Assembly (NCBI RefSeq): GCF_000011345.1
Contig: NC_004113.1
Coordinates: forward strand, 2,337,501 to 2,401,500
Length of the DNA stretch: 64,000 bases
Reading direction: 5' to 3'
DNA from: Thermosynechococcus vestitus BP-1
GTDB taxonomy: Bacteria > Cyanobacteriota > Cyanobacteriia > Thermosynechococcales > Thermosynechococcaceae
Below, piece after piece: positions 1-9,253 of this stretch. How positions within the stretch are numbered: the stretch's first letter is position 1; the number at the start of each line of letters is the position of its first letter. The translations under genes were made by a program, and so were the position numbers. Under the pieces are notes generated by a model. That model was not told where the DNA came from and did no database searches. It saw only the letters and a list, made by a program, of their open reading frames with translations.

Positions 1-1247
1 TGGTGCTGGTACTAGCACCGTTGATGCCGTCGGGAATGATTGGGATGCTGCTGGCGGCAGGGAGTGGCTTTTGGTTGCTGTGGACGCTGGCGGGGGAACG
101 GGAAGGCCGCTGGTCGGGGGTACATTTGCTGGTGCTGCTGTATTGGGGGATTGCGCTGCTGGCCACGGTGTTGTCGCCGGTTCCTCGGGCGGCAATGGTG
201 GGTTTGGGGAAGTTGACGTTGTACCTGCTGTTTTTTGCGTTGGCGGAGCGGGTAATGCGCAATGAGCGGTGGCGATCGCGCTTGCTGACGGTCTATCTGC
301 TGACGGCGTTAATGGTGAGTGTCGAGGGGGTACGGCAGTGGATTTTTGGGGCGGAGCCGTTGGCGACGTGGACGGATCCAGAGTCAGCCTTGGCAAATGT
401 GACACGGGTTTATAGCTTTTTGGGAAATCCAAATCTGTTGGCGGGTTATTTGTTGCCGAGTGTACCCTTAAGTGCAGCGGCGATCGCGGTGTGGCAAGGC
501 TGGCTGCCAAAGTTGTTGGCGGTGGTGATGCTGGGGATGAATGCGGCGAGCTTGATTTTGACGTTTAGCCGTGGTGGCTGGCTGGGGTTGGTTGCAGCAA
601 CGATCGCTGGGGTGGTGTTGCTGGGGATTTGGTTTTGGCCAAGGTTACCGCTGCAATGGCGTCGTTGGGGGGTACCGACCATGGGGGGGTTGGCGATCGC
701 CCTCTGTATGGGCACGATTGTGAGTGTGCCGCCGCTGCGGGAGCGTGCCGCGAGCATTTTTGTAGCCCGCGGAGATAGTAGCAATAATTTCCGCATTAAC
801 GTTTGGATGGCAGTGCAGCAGATGATTTGGGCACGGCCTTGGCTGGGAATTGGTCCTGGGAATGTGGCGTTCAACCAAATCTATCCCCTGTATCAAGTGA
901 ACGTCCGCTTCACAGCCTTGGGAGCCTACTCAATTTTTCTGGAAATTCTTGTGGAAGTTGGTTTCATTGGCTTTGGTGTCTTTCTCTGGCTATTGGCGGT
1001 TCTAGGCGATCGCGCCCGGCGTTGCTTTGAGGAGTTACGGGCAACAGGAAGCCCTCAGGGATTCTGGTTGATGGGTACGATAGCAGCCATGATCGGCATG
1101 CTGACCCATGGGCTGGTGGATACGATTTGGTTCCGCCCAGAGGTGGCAACCCTGTGGTGGTTAATGGTGGCGATCGTGGCCAGCTTTACACCCTTCCAGA
1201 GCAAAACAGCAAACGGAACTTTTAGCAATCGCGATCCTGAGCCATGA
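1..1247 (+). CDS. ictB: IctB / O-antigen-ligase-like membrane protein, 5' end outside window
   Basis: The frame is open to the left edge, so the start lies upstream; at least 414 residues are visible. It is a polytopic membrane protein with about ten hydrophobic segments. The motifs SFLGNPNLLAGYL, TFSRGGWLGL and RPWLGIGPGN are typical of the Wzy_C/O-antigen ligase superfamily, and the first of these is characteristic of cyanobacterial IctB. IctB was originally named as a putative inorganic-carbon transporter, but the fold is that of glycan polymerases and ligases, so the biochemical role is open. The C-terminus (THGLVDTIWFRPEVATLWW) is complete. The last 26 bases overlap, tail to tail, a small gene on the other strand. 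Confidence 0.8.
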   Translation, partial: VLVLAPLMPSGMIGMLLAAGSGFWLLWTLAGEREGRWSGVHLLVLLYWGIALLATVLSPVPRAAMVGLGKLTLYLLFFALAERVMRNERWRSRLLTVYLLTALMVSVEGVRQWIFGAEPLATWTDPESALANVTRVYSFLGNPNLLAGYLLPSVPLSAAAIAVWQGWLPKLLAVVMLGMNAASLILTFSRGGWLGLVAATIAGVVLLGIWFWPRLPLQWRRWGVPTMGGLAIALCMGTIVSVPPLRERAASIFVARGDSSNNFRINVWMAVQQMIWARPWLGIGPGNVAFNQIYPLYQVNVRFTALGAYSIFLEILVEVGFIGFGVFLWLLAVLGDRARRCFEELRATGSPQGFWLMGTIAAMIGMLTHGLVDTIWFRPEVATLWWLMVAIVASFTPFQSKTANGTFSNRDPEP

Positions 1248-1467
1248 AGGTCGGCATGGACTGGCGATCGCTAGCGTGATCCTGCCAACCACAGTGGGAA
1301 CAGTAACATTGACCTATCCTGAGCTGGGAGTGATGAATGGGTTGCCGGCAGGCGGGACAACGGCCGGTGAAGTAGGGGTGGTGCATCAGCATCCGAATCT
1401 GCTCAACAGGGGAAAGGTGACCCATCACTTGCTCAAGACTGTTGGCAGGACTCTCTAGGGAAAACAT
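1222..1467 (-). CDS. Small zinc-ribbon protein, function unknown
   Basis: This is an 81-residue protein with two cysteine pairs, CPAC at about residues 37-40 and CSHC at 56-59 plus an extra Cys at 54, spaced as in a zinc ribbon. The N-terminal half (LEQVMGHLSPVEQIRMLMHH) looks helical. I do not recognise a named family. The paired cysteines and the clear ATG start make it a credible gene rather than a chance frame. It converges on the ictB-like gene with a 26-bp overlap, and its start faces the DnaA-box region, 113 bp from the first box. A nucleic-acid-binding role is possible but is only inference. Confidence 0.6.
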   Translation of the reverse strand: MFSLESPANSLEQVMGHLSPVEQIRMLMHHPYFTGRCPACRQPIHHSQLRIGQCYCSHCGWQDHASDRQSMPTFMAQDRDC

Positions 1468-1546
1468 CAGGGAATCCTAAAGAAACGTTTGTACTGGTTG
1501 ACAAAATCTCTTTTTTTAGTCTGGGGGCGATCGCGGGCAAGGGGAA

Positions 1547-2090
1547 CCGTAGAAATACGGAGATCTGCCCCCTGTAACCTGTGGAAAACTCCAGAAGGCC
1601 TGTGGAAAATTCTGGGGAAAACCTGTGGAAAACCCCGGAAAAACTCTGAAAAACTGTGGAAATCTTTTTTATTCTTTTTCCGCCGGGATAATAGCCTGTG
1701 GAAAAACCCCTACTTTTTCCACAAGTTTTCCACAGGGGGTAAGTGGCTCAAACCCGCTTGCAGAGAGCGTTTCCGAAAAGTTTTCCACATTTCCACAGGC
1801 CCTACTACTACTATAAGAATATTTAAATAATTTAGTAGTAGTAGTGGATCCTTAAGATCCTAATGCGAATAAAATTTTTACAGAGGAAAATAAGGATGCG
1901 ATCGAGGTAACTCGGGGTTAGTTTGAATGTGGGTTAGAGCTTGAGGAAATCATTGGTTGAGAGGATGGGGATATCGAGGAAGATCAGGAAACCAAGAACA
2001 AACGGTTGAGACGGTTAGAGGATCGAAAGTTGCAAGAGCTTGGGGAAAACCTTGGGGAATTTGGGGAAAACTTCGAAAAAAGAATCTGAC
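1547..2090. other. Candidate replication origin (oriC): DnaA-box cluster
   Basis: No convincing gene lies between 1468 and 2321. Seven perfect copies of TGTGGAAAA / TTTTCCACA lie at 1580-1588, 1601-1609, 1624-1632, 1697-1705 (forward) and 1715-1723, 1726-1734, 1781-1789 (reverse). Two 8/9 matches lie at 1655-1663 (forward) and 1789-1797 (reverse). TTTTCCACA is the DnaA box reported for cyanobacterial origins such as that of Synechococcus elongatus. Forward boxes occupy the left half and reverse boxes the right half, pointing at each other. An AT-rich element with CTA/TAG repeats follows at 1802-1844, then a G+A-rich stretch to about 2090 with TTGGGGAAAAC repeats. Neither dnaA nor dnaN is adjacent, unlike many bacterial origins. 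Confidence 0.75.
1802..1844. repeat. Mirrored CTA/TAG triplet repeats around an AT-rich core (DnaA-trio-like unwinding element)
   Basis: CTACTACTACTA (1802-1813) and its exact reverse complement TAGTAGTAGTAG (1833-1844) flank a 19-nt core (1814-1832) that contains one G and no C. The left arm lies four bases after the DnaA-box pair at 1781-1797. In Bacillus subtilis, DnaA boxes followed by a short GC stretch and then trinucleotide repeats read as 5'-CTA on the box strand (3'-GAT on the other) are where DnaA loads onto single-stranded DNA. The order here is the same, but the trio array is present on both sides. The function is inferred from this resemblance. Confidence 0.65.
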
Positions 2091-2321
2091 CGTAGCTTCA
2101 GAACCTTCTAATGAGGATCCATTTGCGCCGCGGAAAATTTTTTTGGCCTGAGAATGGTCTACAAGCCCCTAGAAGGCCCGCGATCGCTGCCCCGAGTAGG
2201 TTTTATCGTTGAACACATTTGGCTGCCCATAGAGGCGATTTTACGAGGGGTTCTTTAGAAAACCTTGGGGCAGCCGTTTGCCGATAGGATAGTCCAAGCA
2301 GCTATCGTCCTCAAACTTGCC

Positions 2322-3419
2322 ATGACACGCATTGTTACCCTCCTAGGAACAACTCCAGAACAACAAACGGCACTGGGTCTGGCCATTGCCCAGTGGTTTG
2401 CGAGGCAACAGCAACGAACCTTACTAGCGGTGCCGAGTCCAGCCACGTCCTTGCAATTTCTCATCGGCAGTTCGGATCAGGTGATTGGCTGGCAACCGAA
2501 ATGGCTATCGGAGGGATTGGCGATCGCAGAACTCCTGGCGACTGAAAGTCTCAACGCGGCATGGCAAGAACTCAACCGTTTAGTAGAACCCTACTTGCCC
2601 CAAGAGCTGGTGGGTAAAGTTTATGCCGGGGAACTGGTGATCTTGCCGGGGATGGATACGTTACTCACGTTGAATACCCTGCGTGTGCACTACAGCAGCG
2701 GCGAGTACGATGTGATTGTCTATGCTGGGGGCAACAGTCAGGATACCCTGCGGCTGATTGGCTTGCCCCAAGGGTTGGCGTGGTACTATCGCCGATTTCA
2801 ACGTTTGTTGGATCAACTGGATCTGAACGCGATCGCGAACGCTATTGGCGGACCGATCGCCAGCGCAATTATGGCTGCCAATATTGACACGCAAAAAGTT
2901 CGAGAGCGCTTTGCTGAGGCAAAGGAGTGGGTCGATCGCGGTGTGAAAATTGCCGCAGATCCTCAGCAGCTATCCGTGTTTCTGCTTACGGATACCACAG
3001 CGATCTCAACCGCGCAAACCCAATGGTTATGGGGCAGTGCCCAACAGGTGAATGTGCCCATTTCTGAAGTCTTTTGTATAGGGGAACCCACACCAGAAGT
3101 CAGGCGTACGTTTGCCCCGCTCCGTATTTCAGTTCTGCCTAAAGACTGGAGCAACTGGCAACATCTTGTTTCCCATCTTCCGGACTTGAATCAGCTAGGA
3201 GTAGCACCGGCTCCCCATGAGTTTGATGAGACCCAACAACAGGTACGCATTTTCCTACCGGGATTTCGCAAAGAGCAGGTGAAACTCAGCGAGTTTAGTG
3301 GGGAACTGACGGTGGAAGCTGGCGATCAGCGGCGCCACATTGAACTGCCCCCTAGCCTCAAGGGCAAACCCGTTCGCGGGGGTAAATTTGAAGCCCCCTA
3401 CTTGATCGTCAGTTTCTAA
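2322..3419 (+). CDS. Get3/ArsA-fold protein with C-terminal HSP20-like domain, P-loop lost
   Basis: This 365-residue protein belongs to the cyanobacterial Get3/ArsA-like family with a C-terminal alpha-crystallin-like domain (RIFLPGFRKEQVKLSEFSGELTVEAG at about residues 307-332, shown by FLPGF and LIVSF at the end). In its relatives residues 9-17 form a P-loop of the type GKGGxGRTT; here the same position reads GTTPEQQTA, with no Lys and no glycine loop. A later conserved Asp (VYDG in relatives) is Ala (VYAGG). It is therefore probably a non-hydrolysing relative with a retained fold and possibly a chaperone-like role. ATG at 2322 was chosen because it aligns with the family start; the frame is also open 57 bases further upstream. 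It lies immediately right of the origin candidate. Confidence 0.75.
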   Translation: MTRIVTLLGTTPEQQTALGLAIAQWFARQQQRTLLAVPSPATSLQFLIGSSDQVIGWQPKWLSEGLAIAELLATESLNAAWQELNRLVEPYLPQELVGKVYAGELVILPGMDTLLTLNTLRVHYSSGEYDVIVYAGGNSQDTLRLIGLPQGLAWYYRRFQRLLDQLDLNAIANAIGGPIASAIMAANIDTQKVRERFAEAKEWVDRGVKIAADPQQLSVFLLTDTTAISTAQTQWLWGSAQQVNVPISEVFCIGEPTPEVRRTFAPLRISVLPKDWSNWQHLVSHLPDLNQLGVAPAPHEFDETQQQVRIFLPGFRKEQVKLSEFSGELTVEAGDQRRHIELPPSLKGKPVRGGKFEAPYLIVSF

Positions 3420-3425
3420 GGCTGA

Positions 3426-4721
3426 CTAAGGTTGAAGGCGCAGACGCACAGAGTCGCGGTGGGAAATCAGACCTTCCGTTTCCGCGAGAGTCATGACTGC
3501 TCCCCCCTGTTTGCGTAAGGCCGCAGGGGTGTATTGAATAATACTGGAGTGTTTCAAGAAGGTCTCTACGCCCAAGGCGGAAGCATAGCGGGCCGCACCA
3601 GAAGTAGGCAGAGTGTGATTGGGGCCCGCCAGATAGTCACCAACCGCTTCAGGGGTGGAATAGCCTAGGAAAATGGCACCGGCATGGCGCACCTGCTCGA
3701 CAAGGCTCCAAGGGTCTTCAACTTCCAGTTCTAGATGCTCTGGAGCAAAGCTATTGGACAGCTCGACTGCCTGTTCGAGGGTTTCAACAATACCAATGAG
3801 GCCGTAGTGGGCGATCGCCTTCTCAGTGAGGACACGGCGGGGATGGTCAGCCAACTGTTCATTCACAGCCGTTACAACTGCCTTCGCCAGGGAAAGACTC
3901 GGTGTAAGCAAAATGGCCGCTGCAAGGGGATCATGTTCCGCTTGAGCCAGCAAATCAGCTGCAATCTGAGCAGGATGGGCCGCCTCATCAGCAATGATTA
4001 AGACCTCTGATGGCCCTGCAAGGGAGTCAATGCCCACGCGGCCGTAGACCTGCTTTTTGGCAAGCATCACATATAGGTTTCCCGGCCCAGTGATGACATC
4101 CACCCGGGGAATTGTTTCTGTGCCATAGGCAAGGGCAGCAATGGCTTGGGCGCCACCAACGCGATAAATCTCTTGAATTCCGGCTTCTTGGGCGGCAACG
4201 AGAACCGCAGGGTTAATGCCTTTGCCTTGACCGGGGGGCGTGACCATGACAATCCGCTGCACACCGGCCACCTGAGCGGGAATGGCATTCATTAAAACTG
4301 TACTTGGATAGGCCGCCCGTCCCCCCGGCACATAAAGTCCGGCAGCATCAACAGCAGTGTAGCGTTTGCCTAGGACAACGCCATCTTCGCCAAATTGCAC
4401 CCAACTTTTAGGCACTCGCTGGCGGTGAAAGGCTTCAATTTGTTGCTTAGCGAGGCGAATTGCATCTAGGAGTTCTTTGGACACCTGTTGGTAAGCGGCA
4501 TCCAGTTCATCCCCTTTCACCCGTAATGTTTCGGGGGTGAGGTCAATGTGATCAAACTGGGCGGTGTACTCAATCAGGGCGCGATCGCCATCCTTGGCCA
4601 CACGGCGCAAAATTGCCTCAACAGTTGCCTGTTGTTCGCTCATCTCCCCGCTATCGGTGCGATCGCAAATGCGGCGTAGTTCAGCGCGTAGGTCTGTTAA
4701 CTGGGTAATGATCCGCAACAT
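3426..4721 (-). CDS. hisD: Histidinol dehydrogenase
   Basis: The enzyme catalyses the last two steps of histidine synthesis, oxidising L-histidinol to L-histidine with two NAD+ and a zinc ion. The 431 residues match the usual length. Visible landmarks are the signature block beginning GPGNLYVMLAKKQV, the zinc-site QAEHD, SFAPEHLEL with the catalytic Glu-His, the metal-ligand Asp in VGDYLAGPNHTLPTSG, and the C-terminal His in LISHRDS. The start MLRIITQLTDL is the natural N-terminus. It stands alone, without other his genes, as is usual in cyanobacteria, where his genes are scattered. It converges on the Get3-like gene with a 6-bp gap. Confidence 0.96.
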   Translation of the reverse strand: MLRIITQLTDLRAELRRICDRTDSGEMSEQQATVEAILRRVAKDGDRALIEYTAQFDHIDLTPETLRVKGDELDAAYQQVSKELLDAIRLAKQQIEAFHRQRVPKSWVQFGEDGVVLGKRYTAVDAAGLYVPGGRAAYPSTVLMNAIPAQVAGVQRIVMVTPPGQGKGINPAVLVAAQEAGIQEIYRVGGAQAIAALAYGTETIPRVDVITGPGNLYVMLAKKQVYGRVGIDSLAGPSEVLIIADEAAHPAQIAADLLAQAEHDPLAAAILLTPSLSLAKAVVTAVNEQLADHPRRVLTEKAIAHYGLIGIVETLEQAVELSNSFAPEHLELEVEDPWSLVEQVRHAGAIFLGYSTPEAVGDYLAGPNHTLPTSGAARYASALGVETFLKHSSIIQYTPAALRKQGGAVMTLAETEGLISHRDSVRLRLQP

Positions 4722-4862
4722 GGTCGTTCACGTAGGCGAGGCAGAGAGTAGGGTCAAGGTTAAAAAACCTTAATCAACCCTATCAATAGCTTACAGTGAT
4801 TTTCCAATTACAGGGGCGGGCTGAGGCTGACCAACAACGGCGGCTTGGAGCAAGATCACAAT

Positions 4863-5036
4863 TCACAATACTGACCCTTCGGAGTTCGCAGCAGGCGGCC
4901 AAGGAAGCGAATTCTCATCTAGGGTTTGTTCAAGGGTAAATTCGAGGGCTTCAGGGATCGAATGGGGAGTCACCCCCCTGGCGCTGAGAAAGAGTTTTTT
5001 GCCATTGCGATATTGTTTGATGAAAACTTCCTGCAA
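4863..5036 (-). pseudogene. Possible small gene or gene remnant (TTG start), unknown
   Basis: In the gap between hisD and ruvB, the minus strand holds an open stretch from a TAG at 5094-5096 to a TGA at 4863-4865. It reads like protein (for example EVFIKQYRNGKKLFLSARG and PEALEFTLEQTLDE) but contains no ATG. The best initiation codon is TTG at 5036, giving 57 residues, and I see no good ribosome binding site before it. It may be a decayed gene or a real small protein with an unusual start. I do not recognise the sequence. Confidence 0.3.
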
Positions 5037-5096
5037 AAAAGATGTCAGGATAGGGCTGGCTTGGAGTATTGGCGTATTGCCTGAGGGGGCAATCTA

Positions 5097-5351
5097 AAAT
5101 TTAACTCTTCACTTCTGGTTGCTAACCCCGGGGGCACTATTCCCGTTCTGTGGGTCCCAGTATTCAATTTTCAGGAGTGCTCACACAGTTGCATGAAATA
5201 GCTAGCGATCGCCGATTTTTCCCTGTGGCCCAAGCGCTCAATCTCCTCAATTCAATTTTCCACCTCTCATTTGTCGAAGTGCCGTCCCCGTCGTTGGGCA
5301 ACGGTCTTATTGGGCCAAAGATAACTGTCGCTCTCATAAAGAAGTTGGGGC
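5097..5351. other. Gene-poor spacer downstream of ruvB
   Basis: I see no convincing gene here. A 75-codon plus-strand frame (5150-5377) runs into the 3' end of ruvB and shows no domain-like composition. No clear rho-independent terminator for ruvB is visible. The remaining spacer upstream of hisD (4722-4862) holds that gene's promoter region, which is AT-rich near 4755-4800. Confidence 0.5.
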
Positions 5352-6443
5352 TTAAGACAAGGTGTCGTAGGGACTAGATAACCCTGGCAACTGGTTTTCT
5401 GGTGCAGTATAGCCTAGATGTTGCCAAGCGCGGGGAGTAGCGACTCGACCGCGGGGTGTCCGTTGCAGATAGCCCATCTGGAGAAGGTAGGGTTCATAGA
5501 CCTCTTCAATGGTTTGCACATCCTCGCCTGTGGCGGCGGCAAGGGTTTCAATTCCCACTGGCCCCCCTTGATAGGACTCAATCATCACCCTGAGGAGGCG
5601 GCGATCGCTCCCATCCAACCCTGCTGGATCCACATGCAACAGTTCCAGGGCAGCCCTAGCCACATCCAGCGTAATCCTGCCATCGTGCTTTACCGCCGCA
5701 TAGTCCCGTACCCGCTTGAGAAGCCGCAGGGCAATGCGGGGCGTACCGCGACTGCGCCGCCCAATTTCTAGAGCTGCTTCAGGAGTAATAGGGGTTTGTA
5801 AGAGGGCGGCCCCCCGCTGGACAATCTGTTGCAGTTCTTCGGGATGATAAAAGCGTAACCGCTGCACCAAGCCAAAGCGATCGCGCAAGGGTGAGGTCAA
5901 AGCCCCAGCACGGGTGGTGGCTCCCACCAGGGTAAAGCGATTGAGTTTGAGTCGTCGTGGGCGTGCCGTTTGCTGTTTTCCCACCGTCAGATCAAGGTAA
6001 AAATCCTCCATCGCCGGATAGAGGAGTTCCTCGGTCATGCGGGAGAGGCGGTGAATCTCATCAATAAAGAGGATATCCCCTGCTTGCAGGTTCACCAGCA
6101 GACCCACAATGTCGCGGGGGCGTTCCAAGGCTGGGGCACTGGTCACCTTACAGTTGACCCCCATTTCTGCCGCTAAAATCAAGGCAATGGTGGTTTTGCC
6201 TAAGCCCGGTGGGCCATAGAGCAGCAGGTGATCAAGGGGTTCTTGGCGTGCCTTGGCTGCCTGGATGGCAATGTGCAGCACCTCCTTGAGTTCCTGCTGA
6301 CCAATGTAGTCCTGTAAAGAGTGAGGACGTAAGGAGTCCTCAGCCAAGGAGTGTTGTTCCTCTGGGGTGGGTTGATTGGAGAGCACTGAAGGGGGGCGCG
6401 ATCGCTCCGGTGGTGAATTTTGCGACGAAATAATCGCCATCAT
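5352..6443 (-). CDS. ruvB: Holliday junction branch-migration ATPase RuvB
   Basis: RuvB is the hexameric AAA+ motor that, with RuvA, drives branch migration of Holliday junctions. The sequence has Walker [10 protein letters not shown], Walker [10 protein letters not shown], sensor 1 GATTRAG and a C-terminal winged-helix domain ([13 protein letters not shown]). The N-terminal extension before the conserved [11 protein letters not shown] is about 40 residues and low in complexity, which is common in cyanobacteria. The start is one of two adjacent ATGs (6443 or 6440) behind a G-rich stretch; a TTG at 6458 is less likely. It lies just after ilvC on the same strand with an 18-bp gap, so the two are probably co-transcribed. 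Confidence 0.95.
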
Positions 6444-6461
6444 TGCCCCCCAGGGCAAAGC

Positions 6462-7484
<1,023 letters not shown>

Positions 7485-7504
7485 TCAGCAGGTCGTTATT
7501 ATTT

Positions 7505-7523
7505 CTCTACCACATTGGTAGAG
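7505..7523. repeat. Perfect 8-bp inverted repeat upstream of ilvC
   Basis: CTCTACCA and TGGTAGAG are separated by three bases, 47 bp upstream of the ilvC start. The size and position suit a repressor or activator operator, or a small hairpin in the leader. I do not recognise the binding protein. Confidence 0.4.
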
Positions 7524-7530
7524 CAAATAG

Positions 7531-7588
7531 AGCCCTCCTTGTGGGAATAGGGTGAAATAAATCCTATCCCAAGTTTGTCAAGAGGGCT
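7531..7588 (-). terminator. Two-tier hairpin after the RNA-binding protein gene
   Basis: The outer arms AGCCCTC (7531-7537) and GAGGGCT (7582-7588) enclose inner arms TGGGAATAGG (7542-7551) and CCTATCCCA (7563-7571, one bulge). The outer arm begins 22 bp after the stop codon of the RRM protein gene. The position suits a transcript end, but there is no clear U-tract, so termination or 3'-end stabilisation is inferred. It may equally act in the ilvC leader. Confidence 0.4.
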
Positions 7589-7609
7589 ATTGAAGGACCT
7601 TCTCAGGAG

Positions 7610-7894
7610 TTAGCGATTACGGGAATAACGATTGTTGCTACCACCCATGGCTTCGCGGGGACGGGCTTTGTTGACTTTGAGTTGCCGTCCCATCCACTCG
7701 GCACCGTCGAGATCGGCGATCGCCGCCTCTTCTTCAGCATCGCTGGACATTTCTACAAAACCAAAGCCCCGCTTCCGGCCTGTTTCCCGATCCACCGGTA
7801 AATAGACTTGTTTGACGGAACCGTACTCGGCAAAAACGGCCTCTAGATCTTCTTGGGTGGCCGTGTAGGAAAGGTTGCCGACATAAATAGACAT
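7610..7894 (-). CDS. RRM-domain RNA-binding protein (Rbp family)
   Basis: This 94-residue protein has a single RNA-recognition motif filling most of its length. RNP2 is IYVGNL at residues 3-8 and RNP1 is KRGFGFVE at 41-48, both matching the consensus. The tail (PREAMGGSNNRYSRNR) is short, basic and Asn/Arg-rich rather than a long glycine-rich tail. Cyanobacterial Rbp proteins are single-RRM proteins, several of them cold- or stress-induced, thought to bind mRNA. The ATG at 7894 gives MSIYVGNLSY, the canonical family start. The 235-bp divergent spacer shared with mnmA is long enough for an extended 5' leader, as cold-regulated genes often have, though no specific element was recognised. Confidence 0.9.
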   Translation of the reverse strand: MSIYVGNLSYTATQEDLEAVFAEYGSVKQVYLPVDRETGRKRGFGFVEMSSDAEEEAAIADLDGAEWMGRQLKVNKARPREAMGGSNNRYSRNR

Positions 7895-8129
7895 AATCTG
7901 ATCTGCTCCAAAGCAAAAGTTGAACCCGGTGTTGACGTTGACTTCGGAGAGACGACTGTTACGGAACCAACCTTCCCTAAAACCGAACTCAAGAATCGCT
8001 CTACTTAAGAAACTCAAGCGGCGATTACTCGCCAACCTTGTCTCCTGATTATAGCCGATCGCGATGGCCTGTGTTGCGAAAGTTAGGAATGCTACCCTAA
8101 AAGAGGTAGATTTTTTGTGAATCTTAACA

Positions 8130-9239
8130 ATGTCTGATTTACCGGCGGTTGTTGTGGGCCTTTCCGGCGGTGTGGATAGTTCCGTTGCCATTGCCAGTCT
8201 CAAGGCGCAAGGGCACCCCGTTGTGGGTCTGACGCTCTGGCTGATGAAGGGTAAGGGGCAGTGCTGCTCTGAGGGGCTAGTGGATGCGGCGCGCCTTTGT
8301 GAGCAGCTGGGAGTCCCTCACCATATCGTCGATAGCCGCGAAATTTTTGAGAAATATATTGTGAACTATTTGATCAGTGGCTATGCCAATGGGGTCACAC
8401 CGCTACCTTGTTCCCAATGCAACCGTTTGGTGAAGTTTGGGCCGATGCTGGCCTATAGCCGGGAGCAACTGGGGATTGACTACATTGCGACGGGTCACTA
8501 TGCCCAAGTGAAATACAATCCCACCAGCGATCGCTATGAACTGTGGCGAGCTGTGGATCGCCATAAGGATCAAAGTTACTTTCTCTATGATCTGCCCCAA
8601 GAGATTCTAGCTCATGTGCTTTTCCCCCTTGGTCAGCAAACCAAGGCTGAGACCCGTGCCCTCGCGGCGCAGTATGGTCTGCCCACAGCCAGTAAGCCGG
8701 AAAGCCAAGATCTCTGCCTGATTGAAGCCCATGGATCCATGCGCCAATTCTTGGATCAGTATCTGCCCCGTCAGCAGGGGGAGATTGTGGATGTCTATGG
8801 ACGGGTGCTAGGGTACCATCAGGGGATTCACCACTATACGATTGGCCAGCGCAAAGGCTTGGGAATCGCCGCACCTGAGCCCCTGTATGTGGTGGCTTTG
8901 GATCGGGAACACAATCGTGTTATTGTCGGCGATCGCGCCACCGCCGGCAGGCGTGAGTGTACCGTGGCACGGGTGAACTGGGTCTCGATACCACCTCCTA
9001 AAGAACCGATGACAGCCACAGTGCAAATTCGCTATCGCACCCCCCCTGTGCCGGTGACCATCATTCCCGACGCCAATGCTGAACAGGTACAATTGGAGTT
9101 TGCTGAACCGCAATTTGGGGTAACGCCGGGGCAAGCGGCGGTTTGGTATGCGGGCGATCGCCTGTTGGGGGGCGGCATTATCCAGCCCTTTGGGACACCG
9201 ACACTGCACCCCCTAGAAGCAACAGCCACCCATGTTTGA
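8130..9239 (+). CDS. mnmA: tRNA-specific 2-thiouridylase MnmA
   Basis: MnmA puts sulfur on U34 of tRNA-Lys, -Glu and -Gln using ATP and a persulfide relay. The 369 residues are normal length. It has the PP-loop SGGVDSS at residues 12-18, the catalytic Cys in [14 protein letters not shown], the second active Cys in ESQDLCLIE, and the central motif ATGHYA. The C-terminal beta-barrel follows ([13 protein letters not shown], then PRNRVIVG-like VIVGDRA). It is followed after 14 bp by rpoZ, with which it is probably co-transcribed. Confidence 0.95.
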   Translation: MSDLPAVVVGLSGGVDSSVAIASLKAQGHPVVGLTLWLMKGKGQCCSEGLVDAARLCEQLGVPHHIVDSREIFEKYIVNYLISGYANGVTPLPCSQCNRLVKFGPMLAYSREQLGIDYIATGHYAQVKYNPTSDRYELWRAVDRHKDQSYFLYDLPQEILAHVLFPLGQQTKAETRALAAQYGLPTASKPESQDLCLIEAHGSMRQFLDQYLPRQQGEIVDVYGRVLGYHQGIHHYTIGQRKGLGIAAPEPLYVVALDREHNRVIVGDRATAGRRECTVARVNWVSIPPPKEPMTATVQIRYRTPPVPVTIIPDANAEQVQLEFAEPQFGVTPGQAAVWYAGDRLLGGGIIQPFGTPTLHPLEATATHV

Positions 9240-9253
9240 GGAAAGGACCAACC

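Noticed and set aside
1489-1830. Plus-strand frame of 113 codons across the DnaA boxes
   Set aside because: Its composition comes from repeated TGTGGAAAA boxes and a low-complexity core; there is no domain, and it is better explained by the origin candidate.
5150-5377. 75-codon plus-strand frame between hisD and ruvB
   Set aside because: Runs into the end of ruvB, no motif, weak codon signal.
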